9,670 nt of DNA, taken from positions 1 through 9,670 of the forward strand of contig JADZCW010000320.1 of NCBI GenBank assembly GCA_020851395.1, written 5' to 3'. The notes beneath the pieces are model-generated. The model worked only from the letters and a program-made list of their open reading frames with translations, searched no databases and had not been told where the DNA came from. Position numbers and translations under genes: made by a program. Position 1 is the first letter of the stretch; every line of letters begins with the position of its first letter. This stretch comes from Phycisphaeraceae bacterium. GTDB lineage: Bacteria > Planctomycetota > Phycisphaerae > Phycisphaerales > Phycisphaeraceae. Positions 1 through 6,739 of this stretch are shown here, piece after piece.

Positions 1-1148
1 AGCTGCTCGATCTGGACGTAGGGCTGCATGCTCAGCAGGCGGCGGCGCAGGGCGCCCATGGTCTGGAGCTCGGCCTCGGAGAGCAGCAGGTGCTCCTTGC
101 GGGTGCCGCTGGCGGCGAGGTTGATGGCGGGGAAGATGCGCCGCTCGGTGATCTCGCGGTCGAGGATCAGCTCCATGTTGCCGGTGCCCTTGAACTCCTC
201 AAAGATGATCTGGTCGGCGCGTGAGCCGGTGTCGACCAGGGCGGTGGCGATGATGGTGAGGGAGCCGCCCTCCTCGAACTTGCGGGCGGCGCCGAAGAGC
301 TGCTTGGGGATGGCCAGGGCGGAGGAGTCCAGGCCGCCGGACATGGTCCGGCCGGACTGGGCGATGCCGGGGGCGACGTTGAAGGCCCGTCCGACGCGGG
401 TCAGCGAGTCGAGCAGGATCAGGACGTCCTTGCCGGCCTCGGCCTTGCGCTTGGCGCGCTCGATGGCGAGCATGGCCAGGTTGACGTGGCGTTTGGGGTC
501 GTGGTCATTGGAGCTGGCCAGGACGGTGCAGGGGACGTTGCGGCGGAAGTCGGTGACTTCCTCGGGACGCTCGTCGATGAGCAGGGCGATGACGTCGACG
601 TTGGGGTGGTTCTTCTGGGCTGAGAAGGCGATCTGCTGGAGCAGGGTGGTTTTGCCGGCCTTGGGGGGCGAGACGATCATGCCGCGCTGGCCGTAGCCGA
701 TGGGGCAGAACAGGTCGATCAGTCGGCAGGCGGGCGGGCAGCCGGGGTACTCGAGCGTCAGGCGCGGCTGGGGGTCGATGGTGGTGAGGTTCTCGAAGCT
801 CGGGACGGAGGCGTAGGTGCCGGGGGGTTGGCCCTCGACGGTGAGGATCTCGGTGACGGTCGGGGCACCGCCCCCAGCATCGGTTTGGCCGCCCTTGTTC
901 TGCTGCTGGTACTTGTTCTTTTGCTTCTTGCCCCCTTGGTGATGACCCCCCCCGCCCCCGCCGTTGGGGGGTGTTTTGCCGACGCGGACCTCCAGTTGCA
1001 GGCCGCCGCGCAGGCCCCAGCGCTGGATGAGCGGGCCCGGGACGACCGGGTCGGAGTTCAGGGCGATGAGGGTCTTGTCCAAGGTGCGCAGGCGCCCCTT
1101 GTTCTCCCCGTAGATCTCGAGGATGCCGGTTCGCGATTGTGATTCCAT
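1..1148 (-). CDS. rho: Transcription termination factor Rho (3' end cut by window)
   Basis: ATP-dependent hexameric RNA helicase that terminates transcription in the cytoplasm. 382 codons are visible; the C-terminal few dozen residues lie outside the window. An N-terminal OB/cold-shock-like RNA-binding domain (about residues 5-110) leads into FENLTTIDP, Walker A SPPKAGKTT (160-168), the catalytic-Glu motif LLIDERPEEV (190-198), Walker B ILLDS (about 244-248), the Q-loop SGRTMSGG (265-272), the R-loop region and GTGNMELILDRE with FPAINLAASGTRKE. The start is well fixed: ATG at 1148 is the only usual start codon after an in-frame TGA five codons upstream. The protein begins directly with the RNA-binding fold, so the N-terminal helical Rho_N domain of E. 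coli Rho is absent. About residues 59-96 form a low-complexity Gly/His/Lys/Gln/Asn-rich insertion. Identity is not in doubt. Confidence 0.98.
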   Translation of the reverse strand, partial: MESQSRTGILEIYGENKGRLRTLDKTLIALNSDPVVPGPLIQRWGLRGGLQLEVRVGKTPPNGGGGGGHHQGGKKQKNKYQQQNKGGQTDAGGGAPTVTEILTVEGQPPGTYASVPSFENLTTIDPQPRLTLEYPGCPPACRLIDLFCPIGYGQRGMIVSPPKAGKTTLLQQIAFSAQKNHPNVDVIALLIDERPEEVTDFRRNVPCTVLASSNDHDPKRHVNLAMLAIERAKRKAEAGKDVLILLDSLTRVGRAFNVAPGIAQSGRTMSGGLDSSALAIPKQLFGAARKFEEGGSLTIIATALVDTGSRADQIIFEEFKGTGNMELILDREITERRIFPAINLAASGTRKEHLLLSEAELQTMGALRRRLLSMQPYVQIEQ

Positions 1149-1193
1149 CTTCTGTGCGATTCACGTGCGTGAGGGAACGAGACCAGGACCAGC

Positions 1194-1211
1194 CTCGGGC
1201 ACGCTCCCGAG
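1194..1211 (-). promoter_or_regulatory. Hairpin in predicted rho leader
   Basis: CTCGGG (1194-1199) and CCCGAG (1206-1211) are perfect 6-bp inverted arms with a 6-base loop, 46-63 nt upstream of the rho ATG on the minus-strand RNA. A second short dyad, TCACG/CGTGA (1161-1172), lies closer to the start. No U-tract follows, so this is not a standard intrinsic terminator. A regulatory role is inference only; short GC-rich dyads are common in such DNA. Confidence 0.3.
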
Positions 1212-1333
1212 ACAGGCCGGTGCAAGGACGGTCATCGGCCCAGGGGCTCGACGGTCACGGCGGCCACGGACGGACTCGCCGCTTGGTCGTGCGTTCACGC
1301 CGGGTTTGACGACACACCCAACGCCGACTCGCG

Positions 1334-1378
1334 GCGGCGTCCGGGTTCCTGACGGTGATCCGCTGCACGAGACGCCGC
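1334..1378. repeat. 8-bp inverted repeat in rho leader
   Basis: GCGGCGTC (1334-1341) and GACGCCGC (1371-1378) are perfect inverted arms with a 29-base loop, about 190-230 nt upstream of the rho start codon. They could pair in the predicted rho leader RNA. The long loop and the GC-rich background make a chance match quite possible. Confidence 0.25.
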
Positions 1379-1501
1379 TGCGAGGCTGTCAGACATCCCC
1401 TGGCCATTGGCCTGTCGGGCCGGGTCCAACCGGCTGCGACGGCCCCCTCCGGAGACCCACCAAGCTCGAAAGTGCCCCCCGATCGGGATGATGACCCCTC
1501 C

Positions 1502-1530
1502 ATTATTAACGCAACGCTACAATGAATCAA
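1502..1530 (-). promoter_or_regulatory. Predicted sigma70-type promoter of rho
   Basis: On the minus strand TTGATT (1530-1525) is followed after exactly 17 bases by AATAAT (1507-1502). These match the -35 consensus at 4 of 6 and the -10 consensus at 5 of 6 positions, in an AT-rich island inside GC-rich DNA. The predicted start of transcription is near 1495, giving rho a leader of about 345-350 nt. Long regulated leaders are known for rho in other bacteria. Confidence 0.6.
1518..1523 (+). promoter_or_regulatory. Possible -10 box of rimO promoter
   Basis: TACAAT matches the -10 consensus at 5 of 6 positions and would start transcription near 1530, about 70 bases before the preferred rimO start. 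No convincing -35 hexamer lies 16-18 bases upstream. The box lies within the spacer of the opposite-strand rho promoter, so the two promoters would be mutually exclusive. It also overlaps the first possible ATG of the rimO frame (1522), which argues against that ATG as the translation start. Confidence 0.4.
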
Positions 1531-1599
1531 GACGGGCCGGCCGTGGGGGGCCGCCCGACCTGGTTTTTCCCCAGTTCCTCGACGACGGCTCCCGCCTGC

Positions 1600-3207
1600 A
1601 TGAAGCGTCCAACCTCCAAACGATCGTTGAAGCCGACCCGGGCCGCCGGGCCGGCTCGGGAAAGGACCCGCCGACCCGGGAAGCCCCCGAAGCCCCGGAC
1701 GGTGGCCCTGGTGAGCCTGGGTTGCCCCAAGAACCTCGTTGACAGCGAGAAGATGCTGGGCCTGCTGGCTGAGAGCGGGTTGACGCCGATCGCCGACGAG
1801 GCCGCGGCCGATGCCTTAATAGTCAACACTTGTGGCTTTTTAGAGGCCAGCCAGGACGAGTCGATGGGCGAGATCCGCCGGGCGGCTGAGCGAAAGCTGG
1901 CCGGGAGCGGGCAGCGACTGGTCGTCGCGGGCTGCCTCGTCCAGCGGCACCGAGCCAAGATGCTCGAGTGGTGCCCGCAGATCGACGCGCTGATCGGGGT
2001 GTTCGACCGGGACCGGATCGTCGAGGCGGTCATAGGCTCGCCCCCGGAAAGGGGCGCCGGTCAGCAAGAGGCGGCGGGCGATCGCCCCGTGTATTCGAGC
2101 ATCACCGCCAGCGCGACGATGGCCAAGCGGGAGCGGGGGCTCAAGGCAGAGGGATATTTTGAATCTGACGCTGCGAGGCTGAGGCTGACGCCGCGGCACT
2201 TCGCCTACCTGCGGATCAGCGAGGGGTGCAACCAGAACTGCGCCTTCTGCACGATCCCGTCGATCCGGGGCAAGATGCGGAGCAAGCCCGTCCCGGCCAT
2301 CCTGGCCGAGGCGCGTGAGCTGCTGATGGACGGGGCGTTCGAGCTCAACCTGATCGGGCAGGACACGACGAGCTTTGGGCAGGACATCGGCTATGGGGCC
2401 GGTCTGGCGGGGATGCTCGAGGCGTTGGACGGGTGCGTCGGACAGAACGCGGGGGGCGGGTGGATTCGATTGATGTACGCGTACCCGTCGTGCTTCACCG
2501 ATGAGATGATCGACGCCATCGCGCGGCTGCCGCGCGTGGTGAAATACATCGACATGCCGCTGCAGCACATCAGCGATCCGGTGCTTGCGGCGATGCGGCG
2601 GAACACGAGTCGCAAGCTCATCGAGACGCTGCTGGAGAAGCTCCGCAGGCGTGTCCCGGGGATGGCGATCCGCACGACCTTCATCAGCGGCTTCCCCGGC
2701 GAGACGCGGGAGCAGCACGAAGAACTCGTGTCGTTCGTGAAGGACTTCGGGTTCGATGCGATGGGGGTGTTCGCCTACTCGCCCGAGCCGGGCACGCCAG
2801 CGGGTTCGATGCACGCCAAGGGGCAGGCGGTGCCCCCGGAGGTGGTGCGGGAGCGCGTCGAGGAGCTGATGTTGGCCCAGCAGGCGGTGGCGTTTGCGCG
2901 GAATGAGGCGATGGCCTCCTCGGTGAAGGAATTCGATGTGCTGATCGATGGGCCGGCCCCGGCGACGGCATCGGGGAGCGTGCGGGGGCGAAAGACCAGC
3001 GGGGTCGGTCGGGGCGGCGGGCTCTACGTCGGGCGGACGACGGCGCAGGCGCCGCAGATCGACGGCATAACCTACGTGCAGTCGCACGAGAAACTAGCCC
3101 CGGGCGAGCTGATCCGCTGCCGGCTGACGGACGCGGCGGGGTATGACCTGGTGGCCCAGCCGGCGGACGAGGCGCGGGTGAAGGTCAAGCTGCCGGTGAT
3201 GCGATGA
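1600..3207 (+). CDS. rimO: Ribosomal protein S12 methylthiotransferase RimO
   Basis: Radical-SAM enzyme that adds a methylthio group to a conserved aspartate of ribosomal protein S12, using SAM and two [4Fe-4S] clusters. Numbering from ATG 1600: the N-terminal MTTase domain has its three cluster cysteines in SLGCPKN (C42), NTCGF (C78) and GCLVQR (C112). The radical-SAM motif CNQNCAFC gives C210, C214 and C217. YIDMPLQHISDPVLAAMRR, FISGFPGETREQH and AYSPEPGTPA are typical of RimO, and a C-terminal TRAM domain runs from about 443 to 525 (VGRTTAQAPQIDG). At 535 residues it is longer than the roughly 440 of E. coli RimO: a basic extension of about 34 residues precedes the conserved core, and some 25-30 extra residues lie before the radical-SAM motif. 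The frame is open from ATG 1522, but that codon overlaps a -10-like box. TTG 1627 and GTG 1702 are other options, and none has a clear Shine-Dalgarno sequence. Function is sure, start uncertain. Confidence 0.96.
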   Translation: MKRPTSKRSLKPTRAAGPARERTRRPGKPPKPRTVALVSLGCPKNLVDSEKMLGLLAESGLTPIADEAAADALIVNTCGFLEASQDESMGEIRRAAERKLAGSGQRLVVAGCLVQRHRAKMLEWCPQIDALIGVFDRDRIVEAVIGSPPERGAGQQEAAGDRPVYSSITASATMAKRERGLKAEGYFESDAARLRLTPRHFAYLRISEGCNQNCAFCTIPSIRGKMRSKPVPAILAEARELLMDGAFELNLIGQDTTSFGQDIGYGAGLAGMLEALDGCVGQNAGGGWIRLMYAYPSCFTDEMIDAIARLPRVVKYIDMPLQHISDPVLAAMRRNTSRKLIETLLEKLRRRVPGMAIRTTFISGFPGETREQHEELVSFVKDFGFDAMGVFAYSPEPGTPAGSMHAKGQAVPPEVVRERVEELMLAQQAVAFARNEAMASSVKEFDVLIDGPAPATASGSVRGRKTSGVGRGGGLYVGRTTAQAPQIDGITYVQSHEKLAPGELIRCRLTDAAGYDLVAQPADEARVKVKLPVMR

Positions 3208-3218
3208 TGCAATGGGTT

Positions 3219-3239
3219 CGCCGGGTGTTCTTGCCGGCG
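3219..3239. terminator. GC hairpin between convergent rimO and TPR gene
   Basis: CGCCGG (3219-3224) and CCGGCG (3234-3239) form a perfect 6-bp stem with a 9-base loop, 12 bases after the rimO stop and 24 bases before the stop of the convergent gene. It could stall polymerase or protect both 3' ends. There is no T-tract on either strand, so it is at best an atypical terminator; Rho-dependent termination is an alternative. Confidence 0.35.
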
Positions 3240-3262
3240 GGGCTGGCGTGTTGCCGCCGCGG

Positions 3263-6200
3263 TCAGCGCGGGGCGACCGGCGCACGACCGGGGGCGCCGT
3301 GGGTCGTTTCTCCGGGCTCGACGTCCTCTTGCATGAATTGATCGTCCGTCGCCGCGTCGGAGGGCTGGGTGCGAGCTGACTGCAGATCGCCGGGCCACTG
3401 CCGCATGGCGCGAGGGTCAATCTTGTCTTGCTCGGCCAGCCACCAGGTCCACACGTAGCCGATCTGGGAGGTGTACGGGCTCTTGAGCACGCTGGTCCAG
3501 CATTCGAGGGCTTCCTGATCGTGGCCGGTGCGTTTGAGCGTCCAGCCCGTGGCGGTCAGGCATTGGAGCTCACGTTCGCGGTAGGGGGCGGTGTTCCGGG
3601 CGCGCATCTTCCGGGCCAGCTCGGGCACGGCCTGGGGGTTGCTCCAGACGGCCTCGACCATGTCGAGCATGGCCATCCAGTATTCGCTGCGGTCCGAGCG
3701 TTCCGCCCGTTTACGCAGCTCGGCCAGCGTCCGGTCGCGCTGGTCCGTCCGACCGGCGTCGTGGGCCAGCAGGATGGCCTGCAGGCCCGCCCAGAAATGG
3801 TCGTTGTTGCGCAGAAAGCGGTCGAGCATAGCCTGGCCCTGCTCGGAGCGGCCCTCGAGGATGAGGAACCATGCGCCGCTGATCGAGTCACTGCTGAGCC
3901 CCTGGGTGGAGGAGTTGGCGCCCAGCACGTTCTCGACGGCGATGCGGGCGTCGTCCAGGTCGCCCATGCCGGTCCGCCAGCAGAAGAAGTACCAGCGGCA
4001 GGGGACGCTGTCATAGCGTTCGGTGGTCCGTTGGGCCCACAGCTCGGCCCGATCCATGTTGCCGACAGCCTCGTTGCAGGCCGATGCGTAGTCCATGCTC
4101 TCGCCCGACCAGCTCTCACCGGCCTGCTCGGCGTAGGGAAGCGCCACGTCGAACTGCCCCTGCTGCATGTAGTGGTCGGCGATGGTGATGTTGACATAAG
4201 CGTGTTTGAGGCCGGCGTCGGGCAGGTCGAGGATGGCCTTCATCGAGGCGAGCCAGGCCGCCTCGTCGCCGTCCTCGAGGTGGATCTTGGCCAGCTGTTC
4301 GAGCGGCCAGGTGCTCGGAGTGACCGAGCGCAGGTGGTCGAGGGTCTCGACGGCCTCGTCCCGCCGACCTTCTTCCAGGAGTTTGGGGACCACGGCCCGC
4401 ACGAAGACGGGGTGATCGCCGAACCGCTCGCGCCAGTCGGCCAGGCGATCCTGGGAAGTCTCCCAGTCGCGGCGGACGCGGGTGGCGGCGGCGAGGGGGG
4501 TGTGCGGGTTGATGCTGTCGAGCTGGCCGGCCAGGTCCAGCTCGCGCTGGGGGTCGTTCCAGTCGAGGAAGGTCTGGCTGACGTCGCGCTCGATCAGGTC
4601 GTTGTTGTCGTACATCGCGTCGCGCAGGTCGCGCACGGGCTGGAAGCGGGTGGTGTAGGTCAGGTCATAGGCATGACGGCTGAACAGGGGATGGACCGCC
4701 AGGCTCACGTCGGTGGTGGTGATCCTGGAGAAGTTGTCGGCGAACTGGGGGTAGTTGCGGTCGGCGACCTGGAAACTCTCGATGATGCGTTCGAGCGGGT
4801 GGCGTTTGAGGGCTGGGCGAGCCTCCGCCACGAGGTTGCTGGCCTGCTGAAATTCGACGCCCCAGATGTAGCGCAGGAAGACGAGCCGGTGGTAGGCGTG
4901 GACGAACTGGTCATCGTCGATCATGCTCGCCAGCACGGCCCAGGAGGGTTCGGAGGGGTCGGCCAGGGACTTCGAGGCGTCGAAGAGAGCGGCGGCGATC
5001 CGGCCGCGGAGGGTGACCTTCTCGAGGTTGAGCCTTGGGTTCTGCACGATGGCGCGGACTCGGGCCGGCAGGTCGTCGAAGGCGGGCAGGCTGGCGCGCA
5101 GGGCGTTGGCGAGCATATCGGGTCCGGCCTTGGTGGCGAAGTGCCCGCTGGACACGCCCTCCTGACGGAACATGGCGTAGGCGACGACGTCGGCCAGCGG
5201 AGCGGCCTGCAGGGCCGTCTGGGCGACGCTGTTGGTCAGCGTGTTGTCGCCCTCAGCCTGGACAACCCACACCGCCAGCACGCCCGCCAGGCCGGCCTGG
5301 GGCGACGGCGTCTGGGCGATGGTGAGCAGTTGCTGGTAGTCCTCAGCGATCATCGCCCGTAGCGTGGACACGTAAGCGGGAAGGGAGGCCTCGTCGCCCG
5401 CCAGGGAGACAGCGTGGTCCAGGTCTTTTTCCGCCAGGCCGCCCAGGCCGGTCAGGGCCATCGCGTAGGCGCGGGTGCACCAGGCCTGCGGGTCCTGCGG
5501 GCAGGTCGCCACGTACCGCTGGGCGTAGAGCAGCGAGCGGGCCTTGAAGACCTTGTGCGTGTTGGTCCAGAAGTGCTCGGTCAGCAGGCCCAGGTTGGCG
5601 TAGGCGCGGGCCAGGGCCCCGAGCAGGGTGGGGGATTGGGGGTACTGTGCCCGCCACCGATGCAGGAGCCTTACGGCCTGGAATTGCTCGACGAAACTCA
5701 TCGGCGCCAGCAGCAGATCGGGATTGGGCGGGGGCGTCTGGTCGTCGGCGAGGAGCCTTCGGTCGACGAAGCCCATGAGGCGGAGCTGCCGGGGCATGGT
5801 GGTGCGCGACGCCTCTTCGGACGCGGCCAGGATGGCGGGCCATTCGACGACCTGCTCGCTGGGCTCAAGGACCAGGGACATCATCCGCAGGTAGCCGAAC
5901 TCCCCGTTCGCGTCCTTGCGCGACAGGAGGACGCGGTAGTGGCTGCCAGAGGAGAACACCAGGTAGAGGTTGAGCGGGCGATTGCGGGTCTGGGCGGCGG
6001 GCGCGGCGGGCTGGTTGGCCGAGGGTTGGGAGGTTTCCACCGGTTGGGCGATCTGTAGGAAAGGCTCGCGCAGGCTCGCGTCGCGCGTGGGCAGGCCAAG
6101 CTCGTCACGGGCGGCGATCAGGACTGCCTGGCGGCCCAGCTCGCGCAGCAGCACACCGCTGACGAATCCACCGCGGTGGTCCTGCGGGGCGGACTCGAGC

Positions 6201-6400
6201 ATCAGCACTTGTTCCGGGTTGGTGGGGTCAACGGCGGACGTTGGATCGGCTGAGACGTCCTCGGTGGCGAGGGTCTGAGCCAAGGTTGGGGACAGGCCCA
6301 GCCACGCGATCATTCCCACGGTCAGGAGTGCGTGGATCAGCCAGGACGACGGTGGGAAGTGGGCTTGAGAGGTCGGGGCCAGCTTCGTGGAACAACCCAT
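3263..6400 (-). CDS. Large exported TPR/alpha-solenoid protein, function unknown
   Basis: 1045-residue protein I do not recognise beyond its fold class. ATG 6400 is chosen because GAAGGAG lies 7 bases upstream, whereas the 51-codon in-frame extension to 6553 is Arg-rich and has no ribosome-binding site. The N-terminus has a hydrophobic stretch at about 20-37 and a possible signal peptidase site after PTLA (41), so it is probably exported or anchored. Residues about 45-230 form a mixed region with an Ala/Pro/Gln-rich linker (about 120-140). From about 235 onward the protein is almost entirely helical with TPR-like pairs, for example LLYAQRYVATCPQDPQAW (290-307) and ADHYMQQGQFDVALPYAEQA near 740-760. 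The last 40 residues are charged and probably disordered. No catalytic motif is visible. It stands alone, convergent with rimO and divergent from the next gene. A scaffold or protein-interaction role in the envelope is inference from the repeats. Confidence 0.9.
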   Translation of the reverse strand: MGCSTKLAPTSQAHFPPSSWLIHALLTVGMIAWLGLSPTLAQTLATEDVSADPTSAVDPTNPEQVLMLESAPQDHRGGFVSGVLLRELGRQAVLIAARDELGLPTRDASLREPFLQIAQPVETSQPSANQPAAPAAQTRNRPLNLYLVFSSGSHYRVLLSRKDANGEFGYLRMMSLVLEPSEQVVEWPAILAASEEASRTTMPRQLRLMGFVDRRLLADDQTPPPNPDLLLAPMSFVEQFQAVRLLHRWRAQYPQSPTLLGALARAYANLGLLTEHFWTNTHKVFKARSLLYAQRYVATCPQDPQAWCTRAYAMALTGLGGLAEKDLDHAVSLAGDEASLPAYVSTLRAMIAEDYQQLLTIAQTPSPQAGLAGVLAVWVVQAEGDNTLTNSVAQTALQAAPLADVVAYAMFRQEGVSSGHFATKAGPDMLANALRASLPAFDDLPARVRAIVQNPRLNLEKVTLRGRIAAALFDASKSLADPSEPSWAVLASMIDDDQFVHAYHRLVFLRYIWGVEFQQASNLVAEARPALKRHPLERIIESFQVADRNYPQFADNFSRITTTDVSLAVHPLFSRHAYDLTYTTRFQPVRDLRDAMYDNNDLIERDVSQTFLDWNDPQRELDLAGQLDSINPHTPLAAATRVRRDWETSQDRLADWRERFGDHPVFVRAVVPKLLEEGRRDEAVETLDHLRSVTPSTWPLEQLAKIHLEDGDEAAWLASMKAILDLPDAGLKHAYVNITIADHYMQQGQFDVALPYAEQAGESWSGESMDYASACNEAVGNMDRAELWAQRTTERYDSVPCRWYFFCWRTGMGDLDDARIAVENVLGANSSTQGLSSDSISGAWFLILEGRSEQGQAMLDRFLRNNDHFWAGLQAILLAHDAGRTDQRDRTLAELRKRAERSDRSEYWMAMLDMVEAVWSNPQAVPELARKMRARNTAPYRERELQCLTATGWTLKRTGHDQEALECWTSVLKSPYTSQIGYVWTWWLAEQDKIDPRAMRQWPGDLQSARTQPSDAATDDQFMQEDVEPGETTHGAPGRAPVAPR

Positions 6401-6407
6401 CTTGACG

Positions 6408-6414
6408 CTCCTTC
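6408..6414 (-). promoter_or_regulatory. Shine-Dalgarno of the TPR gene
   Basis: The minus strand reads GAAGGAG, then 7 bases, then ATG at 6400. This near-ideal ribosome-binding site decides the start of the TPR gene against the longer open frame that begins at 6553. Confidence 0.8.
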
Positions 6415-6465
6415 GCCGGATGACGGACCTGAAAGGTCGATCGTGGTCGCGCGGTCGCCGACGTG

Positions 6466-6493
6466 AGTTTAATCTTCCCGGGCCGGCCCACAA
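6466..6493 (-). promoter_or_regulatory. Weak candidate promoter of the TPR gene
   Basis: On the minus strand TTGTGG (6493-6488), a 16-base spacer and TAAACT (6471-6466) give a weak sigma70-like pair (3/6 and 4/6), about 65 bases before ATG 6400. Just upstream is a perfect 10-base palindrome, ATTCCGGAAT (6497-6506), followed by a further ATTCC (6515-6519), a possible operator. Both calls are tentative. Confidence 0.25.
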
Positions 6494-6594
6494 ATCATTC
6501 CGGAATAAAACTCGATTCCTGATCGTTGCCCTGTCGATGGTTGGGCGATTCACGGGGACGGGGTATGCGCGGCAGACCGTTGTCGGACGGCATA

Positions 6595-6602
6595 AAGGAG
6601 GT
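6595..6602 (+). promoter_or_regulatory. Perfect Shine-Dalgarno far upstream of the preferred start
   Basis: AAGGAGGT is a full anti-16S complement. Two GTG codons follow. GTG 6608 (5-base spacer) would extend the downstream protein by 44 residues. GTG 6610 (7-base spacer) opens a five-codon frame ending in TAA at 6625-6627 (Val/Met-Gly-Tyr-Cys-Gly). The 44-codon extension has only about 52% G/C at third positions, unlike the clearly coding part of the gene, so I doubt it is coding. Confidence 0.45.
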
Positions 6603-6684
6603 GGGGGGTGTGGGTTATTGCGGCTAAATCGCGGGTCTTAGCGGCGGATGGGTCTTTTCACTGGGCAGAAGCGCAACCGGTGAT

Positions 6685-6737
6685 ATGGTTAACAGGGGCA
6701 CAGGGGATAACCATTCGAGCTTGCTTCTTGGGAAGAG
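6685..6737 (+). promoter_or_regulatory. Structured leader: two successive hairpins before GTG 6740
   Basis: ATGGTTA (6685-6691) and TAACCAT (6708-6714) are a perfect 7-bp inverted repeat. The 16-base loop carries the heptamer ACAGGGG twice (6692-6698 and 6700-6706). Directly after it, CTTC/GAAG (6724-6727 and 6732-6735), or the alternative TCTT/AAGA, forms a small hairpin that includes the GGGAAGAG ribosome-binding site of the GTG start at 6740. The arrangement could be a protein- or RNA-binding control site at either DNA or mRNA level. Function is inferred. Confidence 0.35.
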
Positions 6738-6739
6738 TC

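Larger units (their letters stand above)
1149..1599. other. Divergent rho-rimO intergenic region
   Basis: About 450 bases separate the chosen rho and rimO starts. The part near 1500-1530 holds promoter-like sequences on both strands. The stretch from 1149 to about 1495 would be the rho mRNA leader. It contains short open frames on both strands, but their predicted peptides are Arg/Pro/Gly-rich and resemble no family I know, so I treat the stretch as untranslated leader. It has several short inverted repeats. I see no tRNA or recognised riboswitch. Confidence 0.6.
6401..6739. other. Divergent spacer between TPR gene and tail-anchored protein gene
   Basis: This 339-base spacer is more AT-rich than the flanking genes. 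Its left part holds the ribosome-binding site, a weak promoter and a small palindrome for the minus-strand TPR gene. Its right part holds a perfect Shine-Dalgarno sequence (6595-6602) followed by GTG codons, and a hairpin-rich leader for the plus-strand gene. No RNA gene or recognised mobile element is seen. Confidence 0.6.

Noticed and set aside
28..696. A 222-codon open frame on the plus strand at the left edge.
   Set aside because: It is antisense to the ATPase domain of rho and shows the Ser/Arg-rich composition of a complementary-strand artefact.
1255..1530. A 91-codon open frame in the predicted rho leader, reminiscent of the small rhoL reading frame ahead of E. coli rho.
   Set aside because: Its start overlaps the -35 side of the predicted rho promoter, so it would lie partly outside the transcript. 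Its composition is Arg/Gly/Pro-rich without a recognisable domain.
2165..2195. Short direct repeat CTGACGCYGCG (2165-2175 and 2185-2195) in rimO.
   Set aside because: It lies within coding sequence, in the variable insertion before the radical-SAM motif, and is explained by Leu/Thr/Asp-Ala/Arg codons; no mobile-element ends are seen.
1840..3087. A 415-codon open frame on the minus strand.
   Set aside because: It is antisense to rimO, whose identity is certain. The product is Arg/Pro/His-rich shadow sequence.
3428..5362. A 644-codon open frame on the plus strand.
   Set aside because: It is wholly antisense to the TPR gene. Its protein is Gly/Val/Ala/Leu/Glu-rich as expected from the complement of high-GC codons, has no recognisable domain, and the minus-strand gene has a Shine-Dalgarno, signal sequence and repeat structure.
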